Below, piece by piece: positions 9,953-21,211 of a stretch of 64,000 nt of DNA. A program made the translations under genes and the position numbers. The stretch is from Erythrophleum ivorense (Eukaryota > Streptophyta > Magnoliopsida > Fabales > Fabaceae). Under the pieces are notes generated by a model, which was not told where the DNA came from, ran no database searches, and saw only the letters and a list, made by a program, of their open reading frames with translations. The stretch spans positions 124,001-188,000 of the forward strand of contig JAIUCV010000355.1 of the NCBI GenBank assembly GCA_026724425.1, written 5' to 3'. The first letter of the stretch is position 1. Each line of letters opens with the position of its first letter.

Positions 9953-11309
9953 TGGACCCTTATTCAAACAAAAGCTATTCACAAAATTAATAAAATTTGA
10001 GATGAATATGCAAGTCACGGGAAGGAAGCCAATGAAAAGGATGATAAAGGAGTTATTTAAATAATGAAATGATCAAAATCCAATTTTGATCTCTAAAATA
10101 TGTTTAATATTTTATATTGATCCCTAAACAATTTCTAAATATATAAATTCAATTTTTTGAAAACACCTTAAATAGGTCCTTTTGTTAATCTAGATCTCTT
10201 AATCCGAGGGTGACATTTTAGATTTGTATCTAGGGCGGGAATAAGAGAGACCAATGGGGGTCTTGGCCCCTTGCTATTTTTGTATCACCTCAAAAAGTAA
10301 TAGAGGTAGCACATAAATTCTTATAAAATTACATATGGTTAAAAAAATAATAAAATTTACATATAAATTTTTATAAAATTACATGTGGCTCAAAAAAATA
10401 TAAAATTTATGCATAAATTCTAGTAAAATTATATATGACTCCTCCAATCAATTTTTCTGCCTCCACGCTTGGTTGCGTCCTACTTGACTTGTTTCTGTTC
10501 CTTATATATTTATGCTTGACTTATCTTTCCATAAAGGAGACGTCAATCTGTACGGTAATTGTTGGGGAAAAGCAAAAAAAATTCATGGGTAGATAAATAG
10601 ATTTGGTTAAAATAGTATGATCATCCATTTTATTTTATTTATTATTTTAAATTAATTTTTAAATATTTTAAATATTTTAAAATAATTCTTTACATTTTAA
10701 TTTAATCTCAAATTTATCCCTTCAACATATAGCATCAAGGAAACTATAATTTGAGATGACTTTGAACCTTCAGAGGCTGTTTTGAATTACTTCAAACTCA
10801 AGTAATCGATTTAAAATATTTCAAATATAAGAAACTAATTTTAAATGATAAATAAAATTAAGAAACTAAAATACTATTTTTACCAAATTAATCAAGCAAA
10901 ATCCTTAAAAAAAATAAAAAAGAGGCTCAACTAAGCGTAACCCAAATCTCAAAGAAGTGCTTATATCAAACTTGGATTTCTTTTTGTTTTTTTTTAAAGT
11001 TATTTTGGAAGCATTACCGTTCAAAACTTTACGTTGAAAATATTTATATTGAAAGAGTTTAGAACTAAAATTTTAATTTAGTGTTATGAATTGTAATTTT
11101 TTCATATAGTTTAAATCTTTGGTTGTAAAGTCTTATGGAATAATATCAAATTTAAAAAAATTTTCAATTTAGATTTTTTTAATTTAAGATTTTAACCTGT
11201 AATTTTTCTATCACTTTTTCCTTTTCTCTACTTGCTCTGGGTTCTTTTCTTTATTATTATTAATACAAATGAAAGAAAAAGAAACAAAGCAGACGGATGA
11301 CATAACGAA
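9953..11309. other. AT-rich spacer with one short tandem repeat
   Basis: No gene is supported. Apart from the tandem repeat at 10,311-10,441 the sequence is AT-rich and unstructured. The stretch from 10,210 to 10,500 (GGGTCTTGGCCCCTTGC followed later by CTGCCTCCACGC) looks like a decayed transposon end. Confidence 0.5.
10311..10441. repeat. tandem repeat, about 49-bp unit, 2.7 copies
   Basis: The motif ACATAAATTCTTATAAAATT followed by ACATRTGGYT and an A-rich tail is repeated three times with some divergence; the last copy is partial. Confidence 0.65.
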
Positions 11310-12438
11310 ATGATCCCGACTTGTCATCCTGTCCTTCTAAAATCGCTTCCTCTCTTCTTGAACCATGCAAGCTTGAAAAGAGCTAAAGGATTCTGTCAAG
11401 GTCTCGATATCCTGTTTGATAATTTTGTTTTGCATCCTAACACCATTAGAGATGAAGTTATGGAAACAATTTCTTTACACAAACAAGAGCTGAAGGTGAT
11501 GATTCTGCGGAAAAGTGATAAGATCAACTTTTGTGATCTAATTCACAGCTCTTCTGATCACCCAAAACATGAATGCACCTTTACACAAGTTGTTGTGATT
11601 CGTAATGTTCTAAGCTCTGATCTGACCTTTAGGGTGTGTTTGGTTAGGGTTTTTAGAGAGAGGGGGGGGGGGAGGGGAGGAGAGGTAGATTTTCCTCCTT
11701 TCCAAATTGGAAGGTTTTGAAGGGGAGGAGAGAGAAATTTTTAAATTTTAAATTTATTTTTTTGTTCTTTAATTTTTTAATATATTAACATTTAATAAAA
11801 ATTAAGATAATTTTTTTTCATCAGTAATTAAAAATAAAAAAGATTTGAATTCATAATTTATTTTGAAAAATATTGATATAAATAACTTTTTTATAAAAAA
11901 ATTAAAATAATACAAAGATAAATTTGTCCAAATATAATTATCTCTCCTCCCTTCTCCTCTTGAACCAAACAATAATCTCTACTCCCTTCTTTTCCAACCA
12001 AACAGAACTCATTAGATCCCCTCCCATTTTCTCCCCTTCGTTGAACCAAACAGAGCCTTAAAGAAGATGAAAATGAGAAATATATGGATACTTCTTCTAG
12101 GATAACCACATTTGATGGAATCACGTACAATAGACCAACCCAGAATTTGAAAATCTGATATGACACTAGAATCATTGATGGGGTAAGAAATTTCCCTTCT
12201 AGGGGTCAGCATTTCTTCACTATTCCAGGCAAAAATATTATATTTGAGGCTGCAAACGGTTCAGTGTAGAACTTTGTCATGGTTAGGAACTAGGTCTTTG
12301 TGCAAAAATTTCATTCCTAATCACCCCAATGTGATAGAGAGTGGGGATAATGAATTTGGTAATATAGTCCATCGGTGGATCTTTACCTCATTTGCTAAAC
12401 CAATCGATGATCCAAAGGATGACGTCATGATTTTCTAA
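11310..12438 (+). pseudogene. unidentified coding remnant split by a MITE
   Basis: An open frame from about 11,310 reads into the inserted element at 11,632. If 11,632-12,057 and one copy of the TTA duplication are removed, the frame continues as KEDENEKYMDTSSR and IDGVRNFPSRGQ before stops at 12,156, 12,267 and 12,291. After a frameshift it continues at about 12,300-12,438 with FIPNHPNVIESGDNEFG. No intron is apparent. I do not recognise the family; useful search strings are DHPKHECTFTQVVV and HRWIFTSFAKPIDDP. The even codon quality across the joint suggests an old gene copy, perhaps processed, disrupted first by point decay or by the MITE. Confidence 0.6.
11632..12057. mobile_element. Tourist-like (PIF/Harbinger) MITE, TSD TTA
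   Basis: This 426-bp element has terminal inverted repeats: left GGGTGTGTTTGGTT, right reading GGCTCTGTTTGGTT in reverse complement. It is flanked by TTA on both sides (11,629-11,631 and 12,058-12,060). G-rich sequence near the left end (GAGGGGGG, GGGGAGGAGAG) is mirrored by C-rich sequence near the right end (CTCCTCCCTTCTCC), so the inverted homology extends well inward. It encodes no protein and was presumably mobilised by a PIF/Harbinger transposase elsewhere. The host coding frame is continuous across it once it is removed. Confidence 0.8.
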
Positions 12439-12568
12439 AGAATCAACTCTTAATTCCAGATTTGGAAAATGGCAAATTGGCCCCTTAAATTTAAAAGGTT
12501 TTAAAATGATTGTTTTAAATTTTAAATTTGTTTCAAATTCTAATCCCTTGCGTCACAAAGAATAAGCT

Positions 12569-13735
12569 GTGCACAAAGAAAACAAAATATATCTTAAGTT
12601 TATGCTTTATAGTTTGCTTGTTTATTTATTTATTTCCTTTTTTCTTCTCCTCTTTTGCTATGACAAACAATATCTTTATCCTTTTGCTCTGATTTCTTAT
12701 GCCAAACATTCTTTTTTCTTTCTATGTGGTTGTTTTTGGTCGGAAAATATTTGTATATTTCTCACTTTCATTTTGCACTTCGCCTTATTTCATGGAGGCC
12801 TTATTATACTGAGACAAATAGCATCTCTTTAAGAGATGGAAACAATAAATAAGGCGAGTAAGCAGTGATTTTATTGTCTTCATAATTATGTTGGGTCCAT
12901 ATTTTTCTTCCCCTTGTCGTCATGGCCTTACTTAATTTTTGTTTTCTAATGGTTCCTTAAATTTGTAAAGAGTGATGATACTATGTCTTTGGAAATATTA
13001 TATTTTTTAGCTATGATATGATAAGTATTAAATATTATTAAATATGTAGAATAATATTTGGTCTGTTTTAATAAATGTATTTTTATAATCACATTCATTA
13101 ATTACACAAAATAAAATTAATTCTTTTAAGAGCTATTAATTATTAAATAATTTAATATTTTAAACAATTATTATATAAAAATATTATTTCATACTTAATA
13201 ATTATAATATTATAACTGATTAGGAATATGATGTTTTCATGAAGATAATATCGTCACTCATTTGTAAAACGAAAGGAAGCATATAAACTATCAAAAAGAT
13301 ATGCGAAGAAAAGATGGGATTAGGTTATTCATTATAAATATCTTCTTACAATACCATATATTTATTTCAATATTTCCTTGCTTTCTTTTCACTCCCCCTG
13401 CTAGCCTTCCTACATATACCTTTGGACGTGATAGATTGAATAGTGGAATGCCATAGGTGTTCCCATCGAAAACAACTCTTACAAGAAACCATGAGATGGG
13501 GAGAACTTGTGAAATCAATGGTACAAATTAAATTAAGAAGCTGATTTGAAGTATGAATGTTTTACAGAAGATAAAGAACACACCCTATAATCCAGCTGCA
13601 TGTTTCCTTCAAAAAGAGTTGATAAGCGAAAATGATTTGTTCTTTGTTTGGCAATATCTCTCATTGATTACTGATGCATGGAACCCACTTTGTGGAAAAT
13701 TCACCCTTTGTGGAACCCAACTTCATCTTGCAAAT
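12569..13735. repeat. dispersed spacer module A, copy 1
   Basis: This module is paralogous to 29,780-30,700 and 34,868-35,918. Shared landmarks are ACAAAGAAAACAAAATA, GCTCTGATTTCTTATGCCA, TTTAAGAGATGGAAAC, GTCGTCATGG, the AT-rich block AATTATTAAATAA and the end TGATGCATGGAA. It has no open coding segment. Position relative to the TNL copies suggests it belongs to the tandemly duplicated unit. Confidence 0.7.
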
Positions 13736-14089
13736 TGGAATCCACAATTATAATCAGAAATTAGAATCACAAATTTAAATCTCAATTAATACAATAAATC
13801 TTATCCAAGGTGATCTTGTTTGGTAAGCCTAAAGAAAAGAAAAGATAAAAATAACATTTTATGTAATATCTATTATATTTTATAATTATTATTCAATAAT
13901 ATGTATTTTTATTTTTTTAATAAGAGTAAAATAATTATTTTATATCTTTAAAATTATCTTTTTATTTTTTTTATCTTAATAATATTACTTACCAAACGGT
14001 CGTAAACTAGAATCCACATTTATAATCACAAATTAAAACTCACAATCACAAATTTCAATCTCAACACAATTAACCTTATCCAAGATGAT
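13736..14089. repeat. 80-bp direct repeats flanking a MITE-like segment
   Basis: About 80 bases at 13,736-13,814 (GAATCCACAATTATAATC ... CTTATCCAAGGTGA) are repeated at 14,010-14,089. Between them, 13,817-14,003 has inverted ends around GTTTGGTAAG, as in small MITEs. This may be a tandem duplication with a MITE in one copy. Confidence 0.5.
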
Positions 14090-15169
14090 GATACATTGGA
14101 CAAGTAGAAAAAGGAAAAAAAGGCTGTGTATAATGGACCCATAGTTCAAACTCCATCCAATGAAAAAGTCTTCTGGTGGAAGAAAGCATATTGATGCACA
14201 ATTTCTTTGCTCCTGCTTTAGCACGTGGTGCTCCTGTTTTGCATGAACATCTAGATTGTCCAAATTTACAAGAGCAGAGAAACTGTGTCTATAGTGCTCC
14301 TGTTTTGTAGAAATAGAGAAACTACGTCCTAAATTGAAAAATCTAAGAGGACAGATTCTCTGAAGTATCCTTCCCTGAAGTTCCTTTGAAGTATCTCTCA
14401 AATTTGTTTGTTTGTTTTTCTATTTTTTTTTTTCCTTTTTAAATAAACAAAAGTTTGGATTTGTGAGATACTTCAGGTATTTTAGGGAAGACTTAATTCA
14501 GAAGATCTGCTCTCCAAATCTAAATGTGTTTCAAACTCAGTTTAACCTTCCACGTCTTTTCCCACTTTATTTTCTATCCGTTTATCTTTCTCTCTCTCTC
14601 CTCCTTTATACCAATGAAAAAGCTCAGCCAAAAGCAAGTTTGTTGATCTAGTTTGTGTTCATGTTGTAGTAAAGGCATAACGCAGATTCGCAGATGAGGG
14701 TTCATGTTCTCAATCTAGCTTCCTCCTTCCATGACAGATCAAAGCCTCTCGTCGTCGGACTGGATTTTGATTTCTGAAGATCAACACGAACGGGCATGTG
14801 TTGGCGTTTCAATAAAGGCACAGCGCAGGTTTTTGGTTCGTGCTCGTAAAGATCAACTAAGGCCGCAAGCACGAAGGGAAGGTCTCTAAAAGTCTAGGGT
14901 ATGCCAGATTTCTTTGATTGTATTTTTGTTTTATGTCTTCTCTTCATAACTAGACTGGGTTTTCAAGTATTTTCTTGAGTTGGGTGGGACACAATGAGCT
15001 TACTTGCCTAACTTGGTCTAGAAATGCTTAATTAACTGAGTTTATTAGAGTTAGAGACGAACTCAAATTTATATTGAGTCTGAATTTATAAACAAGTTGG
15101 CACGATTTTTTCAGGTAACAACATGAACTTGGTAAACTTAATGAGTCATCTCAAGTGTTTAATAACAAT
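14090..15169. other. spacer without a recognisable gene
   Basis: I see only short frames. The phrase GTGCTCCTGTTTTG recurs at about 14,228 and 14,296, and GAAGTATC motifs at 14,360-14,400 face GATACTTC at 14,466. No function can be assigned. The block 14,650-14,900 is less AT-rich and could be a decayed transcribed leader. Confidence 0.45.
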
Positions 15170-15680
15170 GTTTTTCACTGCTCTTTCCTAGTTGACCCTA
15201 CCATCCTGCGCCAAAGCTACCCTTCCCTTGGTTCATTGAATCAATAAGAATGGTTGTTGAGTATGAGAGGCCAACACAATTGCGTTTATTCCAGAAAGAT
15301 CTTGGATTACTATTTCTGAGTCTCAAATGATAAAGTGGTCTTAAGGCCTAGGGAAATAGTGGTAACTGTTAAGCAATCAAAGTTCTAAGTTTTGTTTCTA
15401 ATTTGTTTTCTACTTAAGACTTTCGTGTTGCATTTCAACATTTTCGACATCCATCCGTACCAAAAGAGTTAAGAGTGCTAGTGGAAGAAGCCTTAGAAAG
15501 GGTTTCAGCAATGGAAGATTTTGATAAAGCATTGAAATGACTTAGATAGGGAATTGTAGGGGCTTGGGATTATGCTCCGAGATTAACAAGATACCACCTC
15601 CACGGCCACCAATGCCAAGGTCAACTTTTATGGTGTGATTCCCTCCATCCCTGGTCCAATGTAAGGGTTGTGCATTAAAG
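15170..15680 (+). repeat. spacer module S, copy 1
   Basis: This module is paralogous to 33,120-33,600 and 49,020-49,460. Shared phrases are CTTCCCTTGGTTCATTGAA, GAGAGGCCAACACAAT, AAAGTGGTC, GTGGTAACTG and ATGGTGTGATTCC. A short frame reads PKELRVLVEEALERVSAMED and then stops; the copy at 33,390 has an open, related version. Unknown origin: possibly the leader and first exon of a gene copied together with the TNLs. Confidence 0.6.
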
Positions 15681-15709
15681 ATATGTTTTTTAAAAGTCCT
15701 ATTTGTTAC

Positions 15710-15711
<2 letters not shown>

Positions 15712-15740
<29 letters not shown>

Positions 15741-15750
15741 CACACATATA
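15712..15750. repeat. compound TA/CA microsatellite
   Basis: About eleven TA repeats are followed by ATGCACACACACACATATA. Confidence 0.9.
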
Positions 15751-15849
15751 AAGGGGTCTGGCTTCTCTCCCATAGATGCGTGAACGTTGCCTTCGTCTTG
15801 TCCAACAAATCCAATTGTCCAACAAATTCGTCAGTTGTTGTCAAGCCAC

Positions 15850-17554
15850 TCGTCTGAAGCTTAATGAAATGCTACATTCCCAAGCAACCAAACACGAAGA
15901 GATTGCGACCGTTGGTTTCGCTTGTTCTAGATTGTGACACATAGTTGCTGAAGCTCGTCCTTTTAAAACATTGCTTCTGAAGCTCGTCCTCCTCCTCTTT
16001 TTGGATCAGTAACAAATGCGAGGAGCAGAGCATACTAGAGGTAAAAGAAAATGGCTTGCCTATCCTCCAAAAGCAAATCTCCTAGAGGGATATAATGGTA
16101 GAAGGACCAGCCCCTTTTTGCGTCTTCTTGAGCTTCCAAAATTATATATAAAGGCATGCGATCTATACATGTTGCTAAGGAAAATGAAAACCTAAAACCT
16201 CTTAGTTATTTTATTTCTCCATTTTTCTCATTGGCTGACTTGAAACTTGATCGCTTAGATTCATTTATTTATTTGAAATTCAACTATGAATTTGTAGTCT
16301 TATATGCTTAAAGCAATTAACTTTCCATTGGTAAAGCAAATTTTGAGATGGATTAAGATCTTTGACAAATATGCATATCTTATTTTTCTAGTGCTTTTTG
16401 AGGTTCTGGATTATTATATATTGTTTCTTTGCAGAATTTAATTAGTGGCTTTGTTTTTTCAAACATAGTCTTGTACACGCTAGTATATACAATTGTTATG
16501 CCCAGATGGATAACTCTGCTCTACCTCTGCCTACTTCAGCAAGGGTTGAATTTCTCTTACCCACTCTTTATGACCCAAATTCAGCCAAAATGTCGATCAA
16601 CAAGGCTGATAGTGGCTTACTTGTGGCTATGTGTAACTGAAAGTGACTTGTTGATTTTCTATTTTTACTAAAACGAATAATGGTCTTTTGAAGTTTGAAA
16701 TGAATGCATTTGTGTCAATAAAATTAATGTTTTTTTTTGTATTTGTGGATGCAAACAGACAAAGTGAGGATGGAGTTAAAAGAGTAAAGAATGAGAGAAT
16801 TGATAGTATTGCATTTGACAATCTAAGAAGAATTGGTGAAGAAACTAAAGGAAAAAAGACAAAAGCCTATGTGCAAAGAACCAAATTTGGAAGGACTAAA
16901 AGTCTTATACATTAAAGTTCTAGAATCAAATTTTCATGATGAGGATAGCTATTTATTGTTCCAGAAGGAGCCTGGGTCAACAGACTACGTTGAAAAAGAG
17001 AAATTTATTTCATAGATGCTTATAAATTCTGTTCCAGGGGTTAGCTATTCACTTTATAGATGCTTATGAATTTTGTTGATGCAGGGTAGCACCAAGAGAC
17101 TAGTCAAGGTTGCCCTTCATGAAGTAGCAAGAAAAAAAGAAATAAGATATTCAGACCTCCACAAAATTGACAAGATATTCAGTGCCATTTTCTTAATGAT
17201 ATTGCTGTGATAGTTTTAGACCTACCACTTTCCATCACTTATTTTATTTTTTTTCTCCATTTAAATTTAGTGTTCTTTTTCAATGTCAGGATTGTCTATC
17301 TGCATAGAATCCTATTTTTCATGTGTCAGCTCTCAGCTCTCATCTCTTTTCTAATGGCTAAATCACTGTTGGTTTTTTTCTCCATTTAAAACCACTTTGT
17401 CAAGGATCAAAAGAGTGATAGTGGGACAGAGATATTAGTGGTTAAGCTCAAAGCACTAATTGATTCCTAGCCAACAAACAAGACATCAGCATTCAAGCTC
17501 ACAACATCTATGTGGAGTATGACAGTAGCTGTTAGTCTTAGGCATACTTTGTTT
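15850..17554. other. spacer with weak coding-like segments only
   Basis: A segment at 16,741-16,920 reads DANRQSEDGVKRVKNERID and continues in lysine-rich sequence in overlapping short frames. It is preceded by a T-rich tract that could be a splice acceptor. I do not recognise it and no flanking exon is evident. The rest is AT-rich. Confidence 0.4.
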
Positions 17555-17790
17555 GGTTTGTGCAAATGGTCTGTTTCAGTTAAAGTGTGGTTCGTGTACT
17601 GTGCAAATGGCCTGTTTTAAGTCTATTTACTGTGCAAATGATCTGTTTCAAGTCTATTTACTGTACAAATGGTCTGTTTCAGGTCTATATACTGTACAAA
17701 TAGTCTGTTTCAATTAAAGCTGGGTCTGTATAGATGGTTTGTTTCAATTAAAGTTGAATTTATTTACTGTGCAAATTGTAATTTGGTATG
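17555..17790. repeat. diverged tandem repeat, about 35-bp unit
   Basis: The phrase CTGTGCAAATGGTCTGTTTC, followed by AAGTCTATTTA or AATTAAAG, recurs about seven times with substitutions and small length changes. The units differ enough that it is an old array. Confidence 0.7.
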
Positions 17791-19314
17791 ATTGTAATGA
17801 AGGCAAATGTTAAATAAAATAACTTCTTTCATTTGTCACTCTCTTTTGCAGTTGAATTACAACATTATCAAATACAACTTCCAAAATATAACTGCAACAT
17901 ACAAAATACACAAAAGATATATCATGTACAATTTCAAAAATACAACTTCCATATAAAAATTCCACAAATGCTATATGTTATACAACTTCCAAAAAATGAG
18001 TGTCACTAAAAAACTCCATAGAGGCTATATCAAGTACAACTTGCAAAATATACCCTAACTTAATTCGTATTAGAGAAATTTTCACTAAATTGCATTGCTT
18101 CAAGTGATAGCACAGGATGATCCATAGGTGCCTACATTGCAAAATGTCCTTTAATTATAACATAGTAATTGTTTATAATAATATAGTTATCATATAAACT
18201 AAATGCTCTTACCATCATCATTTGGGTAAAAGTCAGGTTACCATCGTGGACCTATGGTTGTGTAGATGGCATTGATGGTGTTAAGTTAGGTGTTGAGCTT
18301 GATGCTCCAATGTCAATCTAACTATATGCAAGATTACTCTACAACAAGTTCTCATGACTACTAAATCTTTATAAAAAAGTAATAAGCTAACATTTATACA
18401 TACCAAAGAATGTTGTACTTGCAAATTCTGGAGACCTGGACCATTTCTTCTTTTTCTACCATAATGCTCAAGGCAACACTTCATGCGTTTCCTAGTTTTT
18501 ATACCAATTCCCTTCTTAAAGCCTTTTGCTTTTTTAATACATTCACTTGGCAATAATGAGGTGGAACCATCTTCTTCTTGTTCTCCTTTGCTTTTACATA
18601 TAAAGATAGATCATAAGTTCAACCTTCACATAAATAAATTTAGGTCTAACTAACTAGCTAGATTAAAAGAAAAAAAAAATTCATCAACATCTTAGTACAT
18701 AGTATTGTGATAGCCTAAAAAGTAATCTAGAGTCAACTTTTGAGAATAATACATAAGACATCAAGCATGACATGAAAATACAAGTTCAATTAGAGTTAAG
18801 ATGGATAATGGGTCATGAGTAACTTTAAATGATTGTCAACATATTGCAAGTGATTTCTTCCATAAACTAAACAAAAAACAATCTTTCACAAATCAAAATA
18901 TACTTCCAAAAATAGCAAGCTATTGACCAACATACTAATCTAAAATATATTTGCTAGAAATATGGCTATAAATACAATAATATACACCCATACTTCGATA
19001 GACATATAACTATAAGAAAATGTGGTTTCACCAAACATAAGTAGCATGATTAGTTTGACCGCAAATGGTAATTAGTGGCAAACTATAAGACATACTTTGC
19101 GGCATTATCAATATAGTTAAAGTTGATGCATTAACAAATTGACCTTAAATGTTGCATATGCAGCCATCTTAGTAAATTAAAGCAATGAGATAGTAATTGG
19201 ATTGCATGACTTTCATTTTAAGTAAACTAGATGAGGTAATATCACCATTATAAAAGCTACCAAACAAAGGACTATATTCCTTTAACATGCCTTTTGATTC
19301 ATCAAGTACATTAG
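17791..19314. other. spacer before TNL copy 2; no TIR exon seen
   Basis: I searched both strands for a TIR exon, using the family start FLSFRG and later WCLxEL motifs, and found none. A minus-strand coding-like remnant lies at 18,190-18,620. Sequence at 19,190-19,325, read on the minus strand, has a short open piece (LKEYSPLFGSFYNGD) of unknown origin. The remainder is AT-rich. Confidence 0.5.
18190..18620 (-). pseudogene. unidentified minus-strand coding remnant
   Basis: On the minus strand, about 18,600-18,420 reads SECIKKAKGFKKGIGIKTRK and then KCCLEHYGRKRRN, a basic segment. A possible intron follows (GTATGTATAA ... TTGTTGTAG), then a serine/threonine/proline-rich tail (GASSSTPNLTPSMPSTQP) that needs a frameshift to continue as PDFYPNDDG. 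Basic block plus low-complexity tail resembles the C-terminus of transposase-derived proteins such as the FAR1/MULE group, but I cannot confirm this. Confidence 0.3.
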
Positions 19315-19699
19315 GGACTTCAATATAATTTTGCCTTTCCTTTTATAATTTCTATGGTTACAAAAGTTATGTATTATAATAGCAAACATATAAGTCCATC
19401 CAACTTGTAATTTTGTTAGTCAATCGATATTCCTCCTTTTGTTCTACTCTATGTTGTTACTAACATGGTAGCATGGTTATATTGAAAAAAATAATGCTCA
19501 TTTTCTTCTATTATTATTTCTTATTGACAGGAATGAAAGTAAGGATATTGAGAATATTGTTGAACATGTTTGTAATATGCTAGAAAAAATAGACTTATTC
19601 GTTGCTAACCATCTAGTGGGAGTAAAATCTCATGTGCAAGATATGATTAAACATTTGAACTAGTCTTCCTCAAATGATGTTCTCCTAGTAGGAATATGG

Positions 19700-19721
19700 G
19701 GAATGGGAGGAATTGGTAAAA
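19700..19721 (+). promoter_or_regulatory. P-loop miR482/2118-type site retained in the pseudogene
   Basis: These 22 bases are identical to 385-406 in the intact copy. From CTCCTAG to about 75 bases further the two copies differ at only one position, although the exon around it has three stops and indels. If the pseudogene is transcribed this could let it supply or absorb small RNAs. Confidence 0.35.
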
Positions 19722-21134
19722 CAACCATTGCCAAAGCCATTTACAATGAAATTGGTCACGAATTTGAAGGTTGAAGTTTCCTTGCAAATTTTCAGGGAAG
19801 TTTGGAGTAAGATAATGGTCCGGTTTCTTTACAACAAAGACTTCTTTCTGATATTTATAAAACAACAAAATTGAAGATACATAATATTGAATCAGGAATA
19901 AGCATAATGAAGGATAGACTTCACCATAAAAGAATATTTCTTATATTAGATGATGTGAATAATTTGGGTCAACTAAATGCTTTATGTGGACATCGTGAAT
20001 GGTTTTGTCGTGGTAGTAAAATACTCATCACAATAGGAGATCAACAAATACTTAAAGTCCTTAATGTGAACTATGTGTATGGAATGTTAGAAATGGATGA
20101 AAGTGAATCTTGTGAGCTTTTTAGTTGGCATGCTTTTAAGCAAGCAAGTCTTAAAGAAGATTTCATAGAGTTTTCTAAAATTGTAATTGCTTATTCAGGG
20201 GGACTACCACTTGCTCTTCAAGTTCTTGGATCCTTTTTTTTTGTTAGCGAAATATTAGAGTGGAAGAGTGTATTGGAGAAACTCAAAAGAATTCCCAATG
20301 ATCAAGTGCAAAAGAAACTAAAAATAAGCTTTGATGGTTTAGATGATTTTGCTCAGAATATGTTCCTTGATATATCTTGTTTCTTTATTGGGATGGACAG
20401 ATATGTTATAACGAATATAATGAATGAATGTGGATTTTTTGTTGATATTGGAATAACTATCCTTATGAAGCAGACCCTTGTCACTATTGACTAAAAGAAT
20501 AAGCTTAGAATGCATGACTTGTTGCGAGACATGAGAAGAGAAATCATTCATGAAAAATCACCAAACTTGGTTGAGAAGCGTACGAGGCTATGGTTTCATG
20601 ATTATGTTCTTGATGTATTATTGCAATATATGGTAAGTACTTTATATATGCTCAGTAGTTTTTCTTTTCAAAAAATAAAATGTTGAAGAAAGAAAAAGAC
20701 ATGAATGAGTGGATTACACCATCCATTTGGTTTCTTATCTTATAAAATCTAGTTAATGGGTTGGGTTCTAAATTATTTTATAGTTCTTAATCTCCTTGTT
20801 GTGGTATTGGTTCTAAATTGTTTTGCTATGCCCCTTATTCCATAGGGAATGAACTTTGTGGAGGGATTGGCTTTAAAGCTACCAAGAACCAATGTCATTT
20901 CTTTGAGTACCAAAGCATTTGAAAAGATGAAGAAACTCAGACTGCCTAACCTTAATCATGTACAACTTGAAGGAGATTATGAATATCTTTCAAAAAATCT
21001 TAAATGACTTCATTGGCATGGGTTTCCTTTGAGAAACACACCTAGCAAATTTCATCAAAGAAGTTTAGTTGCCTTTAAGCTCAAATACAACAATCTTAAA
21101 ATAGTGTGGAAGAATCCCCAGGTAAGTACTTATT

Positions 21135-21211
21135 ACAATTTACTTTTTCTTTCATTTTTCTTTCACAATTTACTTTTTCTTTCATTTTTCTTTCACAATT
21201 TACTTTTTCTT
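21135..21211 (+). repeat. 30-bp tandem repeat in an intron of TNL copy 2
   Basis: The unit ACAATTTACTTTTTCTTTCA plus TTTTTCTTTC occurs twice in full and once in part directly after the donor site of the linker exon. Copy 1 has a single unit-like stretch here, so the repeat arose in copy 2. Confidence 0.8.
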
